DNA of 64,000 bases, taken from positions 17,482 through 81,481 of the forward strand of contig JBEPTZ010000005.1 of the NCBI GenBank assembly GCA_041691815.1, in the 5' to 3' direction. The stretch's first letter is position 1; each line of letters begins with the position of its first letter. Under the pieces are notes generated by a model. It was not told where the DNA came from, did no database searches, and was given only the letters and a program-made list of their open reading frames with translations. A program made the translations under genes and the position numbers. Origin of the DNA: 70-18 sp041691815 (GTDB lineage: Bacteria > Pseudomonadota > Alphaproteobacteria > Acetobacterales > Acetobacteraceae). Shown here in pieces: positions 28,863 to 37,161 of the stretch.

Positions 28863-30404
28863 ATGACCTTCTCCCGCCTCGACCAGACACTCGACACGAT
28901 GCCCGAGCGCTACGCCGGCCCCGGCGGCGCAGTGGCAGTGCTGCGTGACGGCCAGGTGCTGGCCCAGCGCGCCTGGGGCTGGGCCGATCCGCAGGCCCGC
29001 ATCCCGTTCACCGCGCAGACCCTGTCGCTGGTCTGCTCGATCACCAAGCAGTTCACCTGTGCGCTTCTGCTTGATCAGTTCCCCGACCCCACGGTGCTCG
29101 ATGTGGATGTCTGCCGCCTCCTGCCGCTGCTCGGCGGGGCCGCGCCGCGCACGCTCGACCTCTGCCACAACCAGTCCGGCATGCGCGACTACTGGGCGAT
29201 GGCGATGCTGTGCGGCGCACCGGTGGAAGGGATGTTCCGGGGGTCCGACGCCGACCACCTGATCGCCGGCATCGCCTCGCTGCACTTCGCGCCCGGCACC
29301 AGCTACTCCTACGTCAACCAGAATTTCCGCATCCTGTCCGAGATCATCCAGAGCCGCACCGGCGAGGATTTCGCGGCATTGCTGCGCGCCCGCATCCTCG
29401 ACCCCGCCGGCATGCCGCACGCCCGGCTGAACCCCGACACCAGCCAGGTGCATGGCGGCACAGTCGGCCACGAGGGCACCGTGGCCGACGGCTTCCGCCC
29501 CGCCGTCAACCGCATCCACTGGACCGGCGATGCCGGCCTGGCCGCCAGCCTGGACGACATGATCGCCTGGGAAAAGGCCATCGACGCAGTGCGCGACGAC
29601 CCCGACGCCCGCTATAATCGCCAGGCTGCACCGCAAACCTTCCGCAACGGCGCCGTCGCCCCGTACGGTTTCGGCCTCGGCCACTCACCAATCCTCGGCC
29701 ACGCCGCCAGCAGCCATGGCGGCGGCCTGCGCGGCTGGCGCAGCTTCCGCTTCCGGGTGCCCGCCGAGCGCGTCTCGGTGGTGGTGCTGTTCAACCACAT
29801 GGCCGACGCCCGCGCCGCCGGCATCGAGCTGTTCGCCGCCCTGCTCGACCTGCCGACCCCGCCCACCCCGCCGGCACCGGGCGCCGGCTGGGCCGGCCGC
29901 TACCTGGAACCGCAAACCGGGCTGGCGGTGCGGCTCGAACCGGCCGGCGCGCAGATGCGGCTGCACTACGCCACCAACCCCGATCTGCTGACCCAAACGG
30001 CGGAAGGCGAGCTTGCCCTCGGCGGCACCAAACTGCGCAAGACGGAAGACGGGCTCTGGATGGATCGCGGCGGCGAAAACCAATCCAGCCGCCTGCTGCC
30101 GGTCCAGCGCACCCCGGCACCGGACATCGAAGGCGCCTACCATTCCGCCGAACTCGACGCCACGCTCGACATCGTTGCCGCCGGCGGCGTGCTCTACGGC
30201 GCGTTCCGCGGCTTCCTCGGGCGCGGCGAGATGCACCAGTTGATCCCCTTCGCCGAGGATATCTGGCTGCTGCCCTGCCCGCGCGCGCTGGATTTCGGCG
30301 CCCCCGGCGACTGGACGCTGCGCGTCGAACGCGGCGCCGGCGGCCCAATCGGCCTGCGTATCGGCTGCTGGCTGGCGCGCGACGTGGCGTTCATCCGAAG
30401 CTGA
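28863..30404 (+). CDS. dap: D-aminopeptidase (serine beta-lactamase-like, family S12)
   Basis: Releases N-terminal D-amino acids from peptides. The 513 residues match the three-domain Ochrobactrum anthropi enzyme (about 520). The catalytic set is intact: Ser59-x-x-Lys62 (CSITKQFTCALLLD), Tyr150-x-Asn152 (YSYVNQNF) and His285-x-Gly287 (SHGGGLRG). The blocks DLCHNQSGMRDYW and VLCGA-like LCGAPVEGMF are close to that enzyme. Beta-barrel domains B and C occupy residues about 330-513. No signal peptide, so it acts in the cytoplasm. It lies five bases before the RuBisCO-like gene; a D-peptide role there is unexplained. Confidence 0.9.
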   Translation: MTFSRLDQTLDTMPERYAGPGGAVAVLRDGQVLAQRAWGWADPQARIPFTAQTLSLVCSITKQFTCALLLDQFPDPTVLDVDVCRLLPLLGGAAPRTLDLCHNQSGMRDYWAMAMLCGAPVEGMFRGSDADHLIAGIASLHFAPGTSYSYVNQNFRILSEIIQSRTGEDFAALLRARILDPAGMPHARLNPDTSQVHGGTVGHEGTVADGFRPAVNRIHWTGDAGLAASLDDMIAWEKAIDAVRDDPDARYNRQAAPQTFRNGAVAPYGFGLGHSPILGHAASSHGGGLRGWRSFRFRVPAERVSVVVLFNHMADARAAGIELFAALLDLPTPPTPPAPGAGWAGRYLEPQTGLAVRLEPAGAQMRLHYATNPDLLTQTAEGELALGGTKLRKTEDGLWMDRGGENQSSRLLPVQRTPAPDIEGAYHSAELDATLDIVAAGGVLYGAFRGFLGRGEMHQLIPFAEDIWLLPCPRALDFGAPGDWTLRVERGAGGPIGLRIGCWLARDVAFIRS

Positions 30405-30409
30405 CCGCG

Positions 30410-31531
30410 ATGGCCCCACGCTTCACCGTCACCTATCACGTCCGCAGCGAAGCCTCGGCCATCACCGCCCGCGCCGCCGAGATCGCGGTGGAGCAGAGCG
30501 TGGAAATGCCAATCCCCGCGATCTATACTGCGGAAATTCTTCGCGATATCGTCGGCGAGGTGGCCGATATCACCGATCTCGGCGCCGACCGGTTCGCGGT
30601 CAGGATCGCCCTGGCCTGCGCCACCGCCGGCGCCGATGCCGGCCAGTTGCTCAACATGCTGTTCGGCAACACCTCGCTGCACGACGACGTGGTTCTCGTA
30701 GATACCGAATTCCCGCCGGCGATCCTGGCCGCCCATCGCGGCCCCGATTTCGGCCTGGACGGCCTGCGTGACCGCGGCAATATCGGCAGGCGGGCGCTCA
30801 CCTGCTCGGCGATCAAGCCGCAGGGCCTGCCCCCGACGCAACTGGCGGCCCTGGTGCAGCGCTTTGCCCTCGGCGGGCTGGACTTCGTGAAAGACGACCA
30901 CGGCCTCGCCGACCAGCCGTACTCTCCGTTCGCCGCCCGCGTCGCTGCCTGCGCCGCCGCCGCCCGCGCCGCTTCCGCCACCACCGGCCGCACCACCCGC
31001 TACGTGCCCAGCGTCACCGGCACCCAGGACGCCATGCGCCAACAGATTCGCCGCGCCCGCGATGAAGGCGTGGACACCGTGATGCTGGCGCCGATGATCG
31101 CCGGCGTCGCCAACATGGCAGCCCTGACCCAGGAATTCCCCGACATCGCCTTCTTCGCCCACCCCAGCCTGGCCGGCGCCGCCCGCATCGCGCCGCCCTT
31201 GCTGATCGGCAAATTGTTCCGGCTGCTCGGCGCCGACGCGGTGATCTTCCCCAACCACGGCGGCCGCTTCGGCTACACGCAAGCCACCTGCCGCGCCCTG
31301 GCCGAAACGGCACTCGGCCCCCTGGCCAACACCCGTCCAGCCGTGCCGGTGCCGGCTGGCGGCATGAGCCTGGCGCGGGTGCCGGAGATGCTCGATTTCT
31401 ACGGCCCCGATGTCATGTTGCTGCTCGGCGGCGGCCTGCTGGCGGCGCATCACCACCTGACCGCAGCTACCGCCGAGTTCACCGCCGCCGTCGCCGGTCA
31501 TGTGTATAAGGAAAGGGTTCCTTTTTTTTGA
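30410..31531 (+). CDS. RuBisCO-like protein, probable 5-methylthioribulose-1-phosphate 1,3-isomerase
   Basis: A 373-residue form IV RuBisCO homologue. The fold signature is clear: Lys136 in AIKPQGLP, Lys161-Asp-Asp-His164 in GLDFVKDDHG, FFAHPS, PNHGGRFGY, an AGGM loop in place of the RuBisCO SGG, and LLLGGG. The Glu that follows KDD in true RuBisCO is His164, so it should not fix CO2. The KDDHGLADQ block resembles the Rhodospirillum rubrum protein that isomerises methylthioribulose-1-phosphate in the MTA-isoprenoid shunt, and a cupin follows, as in that organism. Five bases separate it from the D-aminopeptidase gene. Its TGA stop and last seven residues are encoded inside hairpin B. Confidence 0.87.
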   Translation: MAPRFTVTYHVRSEASAITARAAEIAVEQSVEMPIPAIYTAEILRDIVGEVADITDLGADRFAVRIALACATAGADAGQLLNMLFGNTSLHDDVVLVDTEFPPAILAAHRGPDFGLDGLRDRGNIGRRALTCSAIKPQGLPPTQLAALVQRFALGGLDFVKDDHGLADQPYSPFAARVAACAAAARAASATTGRTTRYVPSVTGTQDAMRQQIRRARDEGVDTVMLAPMIAGVANMAALTQEFPDIAFFAHPSLAGAARIAPPLLIGKLFRLLGADAVIFPNHGGRFGYTQATCRALAETALGPLANTRPAVPVPAGGMSLARVPEMLDFYGPDVMLLLGGGLLAAHHHLTAATAEFTAAVAGHVYKERVPFF

Positions 31532-31551
31532 AAAAAAGAACCAAAAAGCTT
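31517..31551 (+). terminator. Hairpin repeat B, copy 2, containing the stop codon of the RuBisCO-like gene
   Basis: GGTTC-C-TTTTTTTT pairs with AAAAAAAGAACC around a GA turn, then CAAAAAGCTT. The TGA stop at 31529-31531 is at the tip. It is followed 53 bases later by repeat A. Confidence 0.65.
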
Positions 31552-31604
31552 CGTCCGCCTTGCAACCGCGGAGATGCGGAGATTGCGTACACTCCAATGG
31601 ATGG

Positions 31605-31640
31605 AAAGTTTTTTTGCTTCTTTTTGTTCACAAAAAGAAG
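31605..31640 (+). repeat. Hairpin repeat A, copy 2 (36 nt)
   Basis: Identical over 36 bases to 10417-10452. It lies 50 bases before the cupin gene, so together with hairpin B it separates the RuBisCO-like gene from its partner and may set their expression ratio. Confidence 0.8.
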
Positions 31641-31689
31641 ACCTTTCCTTCCCTGCCCCTGACCAACCCGCCCCTGAGGACACCCCGCC

Positions 31690-32148
31690 ATGGACCACCC
31701 CCAACTCCGCGCCGCCAAGGACGATTTCCAGTGGCAGGATGTCGAGCGCATGCCGTACAAGGAGGACGGCGAGGCCCCGTTCCGCGCCATCACCCGCCAG
31801 GTGCTGTTCGACGAGCAAGCCCTGGCCTGCCAGCTGCGGTATTTCGAGATGGCGCCCGGCGGCTACTCCACATTAGAGCGTCACGAGCACATGCACGCGG
31901 TGATGATCCTGCGCGGGCACGGCCAGTGCCTGCTCGGCGAGACGGTGCGCGATATGGCGCCGCACGACCTGGTGACCATCCCGGCCTGGGCCTGGCACCA
32001 GTTCCGCGCCAATGCCGGCGAGCCGATGGGCTTCCTGTGCATGGTCAACCAGCAGCGCGACAAGCCGCAACTGCCCGACCCGCAGCAGCGGGCGGCGCTG
32101 GCCGCCAACCCGGCGGTGGCGGCGTTCCTCGGCGGCGCCTCGCGCTGA
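31690..32148 (+). CDS. Cupin, probable 1-methylthioxylulose-5-phosphate methylsulfurylase
   Basis: A 152-residue single cupin with a complete metal site: His65, His67 and His69 in LERHEHMHAVMILRGHG, and His103 in VTIPAWAWHQFRAN. In Rhodospirillum rubrum a cupin encoded beside the RuBisCO-like gene removes methanethiol from 1-methylthioxylulose-5-phosphate to give 1-deoxyxylulose-5-phosphate, an isoprenoid precursor. Position next to the RuBisCO-like gene and the motif-rich sequence make the same role likely here; this is inference from context and family. The start region FQWQDVERMPYK is also characteristic. It has its own region downstream of repeats A and B. Confidence 0.8.
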   Translation: MDHPQLRAAKDDFQWQDVERMPYKEDGEAPFRAITRQVLFDEQALACQLRYFEMAPGGYSTLERHEHMHAVMILRGHGQCLLGETVRDMAPHDLVTIPAWAWHQFRANAGEPMGFLCMVNQQRDKPQLPDPQQRAALAANPAVAAFLGGASR

Positions 32149-32237
32149 GGCACGCCGCCGCGCCAATCCCCCGTTAACCAATTCGCGCAAAAATGATCCT
32201 GCGCCACGAAAACTGAGCGCACGCCCAAAATCGGCAC

Positions 32238-34109
32238 ATGGCTGTTTCGCGGCACGCCCCACGGCGCCGCGTTGCCCTGGATGCGCGCATGTCCGCCGGC
32301 TCTCTGCTGCTGCCCCGCTCGCTGTTTGGCGATAACAACCCCGAATGGCTGTTCGACATCGCCGGCGCGCAGGTTCCGCTCGCCATGCTGGCCTCGGCCG
32401 CCGCGCCGCCGCCGCCGAGCTTCCTGCCGCCGCCGCCGATCGTGATGCCCCCGGTGGTCATCGCCCAGGCCGCGCCGACCGCCGCCGCCGTCATGCCCGA
32501 TCCGAGCAGCCTCGCCGCCGCCGACCAGGCGCTGCGCGGCACGGTGGCGCGCGCGACGTCCGGTGCCACCGGCGCCGGCGTGGTGATCGGCATCCTGTCC
32601 GACAGCTTCAACGCCACCGGCGGCTATGCCGGCGACGTGGCGCACGGCCTGCTCAACCCAGGCGCCACCGTGTTGAAGGAAGGCCCCGCCGGCAGCAGCG
32701 ACGAGGGCCGCGCGATGGCCGAACTGATCCACCAGATCGCGCCCGACGCGCAGATCGTGTTCTACTCCGGCTTCGGCGGCCAGGCCGACTTCGCCCACGG
32801 CATCAGCGCCCTGGCCGCCGCCGGCGCCAGCATCATCGTCGACGACGTGACCTACCTCAACGAGCCGTTCTACCAGGACGGCGGGGCGATCCAGGCGGCG
32901 GTAGAGCAGGTGGTGGCCTCCGGCGTGTCCTACTTCACCTCGGCCAGCAACCAGGGCAGCAATTTCTTCGAGAGCGCCTTCACCCCGCTCACCACCGCAC
33001 TGCCCGGGCTGTCCGGCGGCTTCCTCGCGGCGAATTTCGGCACCGCCGCGGCCGCCACCCCCTACATCAACCTCACCATCGCCCGCGGCGCCACCGCGAC
33101 CGTCGACCTGCAATGGGACGCGCCGTTCGCCAGCATCGGCGCCAGCGCCGGTGCCGCCACCAGCCTCGGCATGGTGCTGTACGACGCCACCGGCCGCATC
33201 GTCGCCTATGCGCTGCGCAGCGAGATCGGCGGCGACCCGGTGCAGTTGCTGCAGTTCACCAACAATTCCGCCTCCACCAGCTTCCGCATGGCGGTGATCA
33301 CCGATGGCGGCCAGGGGGTGCCGGGCCAGTTCAAGTTCATCGCCTACGGCCAGGGCACCAGCATCGCCGACCCGCGCGCCGGCCTCGGCTCGGGCAGCAT
33401 CATCGGCCACGAGATGGTGCCGGAAGCCAACATCGTCGGCGCCATCGCCTACAGCCAGACCAAGGCATTCGGCGGCAGCGGCAGCGTCGAAGGCTTCTCC
33501 TCGCGCGGCCCCGGCAGCTTCCTGTTCGATGCCCAGGGCAACCGGCTGGACACCCCGCTGTCCAGCACCGGGGTCGACTACGTGGCGCCCGACGGCTCGG
33601 CGACCAGCGTGTTCAACCCGTTCTACGGCACGTCCGCCGCGGCCCCGAACGCCGCCGCGGTGGCCGCCCTGATGCTGCAGGCAAGCCCGAGCCTCACGCC
33701 GGCCCAGGTCTCCGCCATTCTGGCCAGTTCCGCCATCACCGCCCACGGCCCGGCCGGCAGCACCGGCGCCGGGCTGATCCAGGCCACCGCTGCGGTCAAG
33801 GCGGCCATCGCCATGGCCGGGCCGGCCGGGAAGTCACACAGCTTCTCCATTGCGGCGTCGGCGCCCACCCCGCCCGGCACCGCGCTGACCAGTGCGGCAA
33901 TCCGCAACGCCGCCGCCACCATCACCGCCGCATACCAGGCGGTGCCGAACACCGCTGCCGACTACACCGCCACCCCCGACCTGGCTTCCGGCCTGGTGCT
34001 GGCCGACAGCGACAGCCTTGGCGGCACCTCGTTCGGCGACCTGGCGCTGCTGCATCTGGTGGACACCACGCCCGGCAGCCTGTTCGACCCGGTGCACATT
34101 CTGGCGTAA
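32238..34109 (+). CDS. Divergent subtilase-like (S8/S53) serine peptidase homologue
   Basis: A 623-residue protein. After a basic N-terminus and a Pro-rich linker (residues 56-85), a subtilisin fold begins: GVVIGILSDSFN with Asp122, and GTSAAAPNAAAVAALML with Ser466. The His of the classical triad is absent; the equivalent helix reads SSDEGRAMAELIHQIAP, with Glu156. This suggests a Ser-Glu-Asp arrangement as in sedolisins, or loss of activity. A beta domain (about 255-370) is inserted between. No standard signal peptide is visible; the first 30 residues (RRRVALDARM) are odd. Substrate and location unknown. Confidence 0.75.
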   Translation: MAVSRHAPRRRVALDARMSAGSLLLPRSLFGDNNPEWLFDIAGAQVPLAMLASAAAPPPPSFLPPPPIVMPPVVIAQAAPTAAAVMPDPSSLAAADQALRGTVARATSGATGAGVVIGILSDSFNATGGYAGDVAHGLLNPGATVLKEGPAGSSDEGRAMAELIHQIAPDAQIVFYSGFGGQADFAHGISALAAAGASIIVDDVTYLNEPFYQDGGAIQAAVEQVVASGVSYFTSASNQGSNFFESAFTPLTTALPGLSGGFLAANFGTAAAATPYINLTIARGATATVDLQWDAPFASIGASAGAATSLGMVLYDATGRIVAYALRSEIGGDPVQLLQFTNNSASTSFRMAVITDGGQGVPGQFKFIAYGQGTSIADPRAGLGSGSIIGHEMVPEANIVGAIAYSQTKAFGGSGSVEGFSSRGPGSFLFDAQGNRLDTPLSSTGVDYVAPDGSATSVFNPFYGTSAAAPNAAAVAALMLQASPSLTPAQVSAILASSAITAHGPAGSTGAGLIQATAAVKAAIAMAGPAGKSHSFSIAASAPTPPGTALTSAAIRNAAATITAAYQAVPNTAADYTATPDLASGLVLADSDSLGGTSFGDLALLHLVDTTPGSLFDPVHILA

Positions 34110-34157
34110 CCGGCCGGAACGCGGCAAACTGGCCGCCGGACAGACCGGAGGCCCAAG

Positions 34158-35198
34158 ATGATCGATGCCGAAAAGCTCGCGGCGATCCGCGCCCGCTACC
34201 CGAACGACGGCAAGGAGGAGGTCCAGGACCCCGATTTCCGCCGCGCCCAGTCGGTCGCCTTCAACACCTCCGGCCGACGACGCCTGCCCTATGGCGGGGT
34301 CTCCACCTTCCTCGACGCGCCATACCGGCCGGATGCGCCGGATGCGGCCGATTTCGAGGGCTTGCAGGTGGCGCTGATCGGCGTGCCGATGGATCTCGCG
34401 GTGACCAACCGCGCCGGCTCCCGCCTTGGCCCGCGCGCGGTGCGCTCGGTCGAGCGGATCGGCCCGTACAACCACGCCCAGCGCGTCACCCCATCGGCCG
34501 AGTTGCGCGCCGCCGATGTCGGCGACGTGCCGTTCCGCAGCCGCTATTCGCTGCCCGACTCGGTACAGGACATCGAAGACTTCTACACCAAGGTGCAGGC
34601 GGCCGGCGTGCTGCCGCTCAGCGTCGGCGGCGACCATTCCATTAGCTACCCGATCCTGCGCGCGCTGGGCTGCCACCGGCCGGTCGGCATGGTGCATATC
34701 GACGCCCATTGCGACACCTCCGGCGTCATGGAGGGCAGCCGCTTCCACCACGGCGGCCCGTTCCGCCAGGCGGTGCTGGACGGCGTGCTGGACCCCGAGC
34801 GTGCCATCCAGATCGGCATCCGCGGCTCGGCGGAGATGCTCTACGAATTCTCCTACGCCACCGGCATGACGGTGATCCACGCCGAGGAAGTGGACAAGAT
34901 GGGCATCGCGGCGGTGATCGCCCGCGCCCGCGCGGTGATCGGCGACCAGCCGTTCTATCTGACCTTCGATGTCGACGGCATCGATCCCGCCTACACCCCC
35001 GGCACCGGCACGCCCGAGGTCGGCGGCCTGACCCCGCGCGAGGTATTGGCGATCATCCGCGGCATGCGCGGCCTGCCGATCATCGGCGGCGACGTGGTGG
35101 AGGTGGCGCCGCAATACGACGCCAGCACCGTCACCGCCCAGGTCGGCGCGCAGATGCTGTTCGAACTGTTCTGCCTGGCGGCGCTGGCCCCCAAGTGA
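34158..35198 (+). CDS. Ureohydrolase (agmatinase/arginase family)
   Basis: A 346-residue binuclear metal hydrolase that splits a guanidino compound to urea and an amine. Metal-ligand motifs are intact: SVGGDHSISYPI, VHIDAHCDTSG and FDVDGIDPAYTPGTGTPE. The N-terminal extension (FRRAQSVAFNTSGRRRLPYGGVSTFLDAPY) is that of the agmatinase/guanidinobutyrase group rather than arginase. Family members act on agmatine, guanidinobutyrate or even guanidine, so the substrate stays open. Its TGA overlaps the GTG start of the next gene, implying translational coupling with the N-demethylase-like protein. Confidence 0.88.
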   Translation: MIDAEKLAAIRARYPNDGKEEVQDPDFRRAQSVAFNTSGRRRLPYGGVSTFLDAPYRPDAPDAADFEGLQVALIGVPMDLAVTNRAGSRLGPRAVRSVERIGPYNHAQRVTPSAELRAADVGDVPFRSRYSLPDSVQDIEDFYTKVQAAGVLPLSVGGDHSISYPILRALGCHRPVGMVHIDAHCDTSGVMEGSRFHHGGPFRQAVLDGVLDPERAIQIGIRGSAEMLYEFSYATGMTVIHAEEVDKMGIAAVIARARAVIGDQPFYLTFDVDGIDPAYTPGTGTPEVGGLTPREVLAIIRGMRGLPIIGGDVVEVAPQYDASTVTAQVGAQMLFELFCLAALAPK

Positions 35199-36100
35199 AT
35201 CTGCCGGCCGAAGCCGTCCATTTGCCGTTCGAGGCCGGGCCGTACCGGATGGCCATGGGGCTGCTGGCGTGCGACCCGGAGGCGCTGATCGAGCTGGATG
35301 ACCGGTATCCGGAAGAGCTGCGAGAGCGCAAAAACCTGCTCGAAACGCGCAGAAATGACGTGCTTTCGGTGCTGCCGGAGGCTGCCGAAGCGGGTTTCGA
35401 GCTGCTGCAGCGCCTGGGAACGCTGCTGCCGACCCGGTTCCCGGCTTGGTTCAGCCGCGACGGTGTTATGCTGCATAACCATATCACCGACGAAACATGG
35501 AACCTCGCCGAACCGACGCTTGATCCACTCGAAATCGCCGGGCGCCTGGTGCAGGAGGACCTTTGCCTGCTGCGCCCCGGCCCGGACGGCCCGGTGCTGG
35601 TCAGCGCGGTGCTGTGTTTCCCCAGCCGCTGGCGCCTGTCGGAGAAGATCGGCCGCCCGATGGCCGCGATCCATACCCCGGTGCCGTTCTATGGCGAGCG
35701 CCTGTCCCGCCCGGTGGACCGGCTGATGGCCACGCTGAAGCCGGGCAAGCTGGTCGAGCGGTTCAACTGGTCGGTGGTCGACGACCCCGCGCTGTTTCAG
35801 CCGGGCGGCCATGGGCGGCGGGCGCATGACGCCACGATCACCGCCGGCAATGCCGGAACCGCGCTGTTCCTGCGGGTTGAGCGCCAGACGCTGAGCCTGT
35901 TGCCGGCCAGCTTCACGGTGCTGTTCAGCATCCGCATCCATCGCTATCCGCTGGCCCGGATTGCCGCCCAGCCGGCGGTCGCCGCCAGCCTGCGCGGCGC
36001 GGTGCAGGCGCTGCCGGCGGAGATGGCCGCCTATAAGAGCATCCTGCCGTTCCGCGCGGCGTTGCTGGCCTATCTGGCCGACCCGATCATGGCGCCGTGA
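35195..36100 (+). CDS. DUF3445, heme-dependent oxidative N-demethylase-like protein
   Basis: A 301-residue protein of the DUF3445 (HDOD) family, whose studied members use heme to demethylate amines such as dimethylamine. Typical blocks are FEAGPYRMAMGL, SRWRLSEKIGRPMAAIHTPVPFY, LKPGKLVERFNWSV and FLRVERQTLSLLP. The start is taken as GTG at 35195, which overlaps the ureohydrolase stop by four bases (GTGA); ATG at 35252 is a shorter option. Coupling to a ureohydrolase hints at joint use of a methylated amine or guanidine, which is speculation. Confidence 0.8.
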   Translation: MNLPAEAVHLPFEAGPYRMAMGLLACDPEALIELDDRYPEELRERKNLLETRRNDVLSVLPEAAEAGFELLQRLGTLLPTRFPAWFSRDGVMLHNHITDETWNLAEPTLDPLEIAGRLVQEDLCLLRPGPDGPVLVSAVLCFPSRWRLSEKIGRPMAAIHTPVPFYGERLSRPVDRLMATLKPGKLVERFNWSVVDDPALFQPGGHGRRAHDATITAGNAGTALFLRVERQTLSLLPASFTVLFSIRIHRYPLARIAAQPAVAASLRGAVQALPAEMAAYKSILPFRAALLAYLADPIMAP

Positions 36101-36201
36101 CTGGCATCCTGGCGCAATCATCGCTATAGCGCTGGCGACGATTGGATCGGCGGTGGCCCCAACTTGGCCGCTCAACCCTGAAGCTGACGGAAAACTCGGA
36201 C

Positions 36202-37161
36202 ATGGCGTTCGCGACGCAACAGCAAACCCCCGCATCGGCGCAGCAGCCCAGCGGCCGCGCCGCCATGCCGGCGCATCTGAAGGCGCTGGAGGCGGAAAGC
36301 ATCCATATCATGCGCGAGGTCGCCGGCCAGGCGCGCGCGCCTGTGCTGTTGTATTCGATCGGCAAGGACTCCACCGTACTGCTGCATCTGGCGCGCAAGG
36401 CGTTCCATCCCGGACGCCTGCCGTTTCCGCTGCAACATATCGATACGTTGTGGAAATTTCGTGACATGATCACCTTCCGCGACAACACCGCGCGCCAGCT
36501 CGGGCTCGATCTCAGGGTACACACCAACCCCGAGGGCATCCGCCGCAACATCAACCCGTTCGACAATGACAGCGTGCTGTACAACCAGATCATGAAGACC
36601 GACGCGCTGAAGCAGGCGCTGACCGAGGGCGGCTACGACGCGGCGATCGGCGGCGCCAGGCGCGACGAGGAACGCTCGCGCGCCAAGGAGCGGGTGTTCT
36701 CGGTGCGCGGTCCCGGCCATAGCTGGGACCCCAAGCGGCAGCGCCCGGAGCTGTGGAACCTGTATAACGGCCAGCTGGCGGCCGGCGAAACGCTGCGGGT
36801 GTTCCCGCTGTCGAACTGGACCGAACTCGATGTCTGGACCTACATCCAGCACGAGGGGATGGACGTGGTGCCGCTGTATTTCGCCGCCATGCGCCCCACC
36901 GTGGAACGCAACGGCGCGCTGATCGTGGTGGATGACGCGCGGTTCCGCTTTCTCGACGGCGAGAAACCGGTGGATCGGCTGGTGCGCTTCCGTTCGCTGG
37001 GCTGCTACCCGCTGAGTGCGGCGGTGCAGTCGCCGGCGGCCAGTATCGATGACATCGTCGCCGAGATGTACACCACCCGCGAATCCGAGCGCGCCGGGCG
37101 GCTGATCGACAACGATCAGGAAGCCTCGATGGAAAAGAAGAAGCGCGAGGGGTATTTCTGA
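36202..37161 (+). CDS. cysD: Sulfate adenylyltransferase subunit 2
   Basis: The 319-residue catalytic subunit that forms adenylylsulfate from ATP and sulfate. It has the PP-loop YSIGKDSTVLLHL, HIDTLWKF, GGARRDEERSRAKERVFSVR and WTELDVWTYI. The C-terminal end EKKKREGYF is nearly universal in CysD. The ATG at 36202 is chosen because upstream in-frame residues are not conserved. Its stop TGA overlaps the ATG of cysNC by one base, so both are made from one message. With cysNC it feeds sulfur assimilation, which could also handle methanethiol-derived sulfur from the shunt upstream (inference). Confidence 0.96.
   Translation: MAFATQQQTPASAQQPSGRAAMPAHLKALEAESIHIMREVAGQARAPVLLYSIGKDSTVLLHLARKAFHPGRLPFPLQHIDTLWKFRDMITFRDNTARQLGLDLRVHTNPEGIRRNINPFDNDSVLYNQIMKTDALKQALTEGGYDAAIGGARRDEERSRAKERVFSVRGPGHSWDPKRQRPELWNLYNGQLAAGETLRVFPLSNWTELDVWTYIQHEGMDVVPLYFAAMRPTVERNGALIVVDDARFRFLDGEKPVDRLVRFRSLGCYPLSAAVQSPAASIDDIVAEMYTTRESERAGRLIDNDQEASMEKKKREGYF

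Noticed and set aside
30410..31531. Ribulose bisphosphate carboxylase for CO2 fixation
   Set aside because: The key Glu after KDD is His, the SGG loop is changed, and there is no phosphoribulokinase or small subunit nearby.
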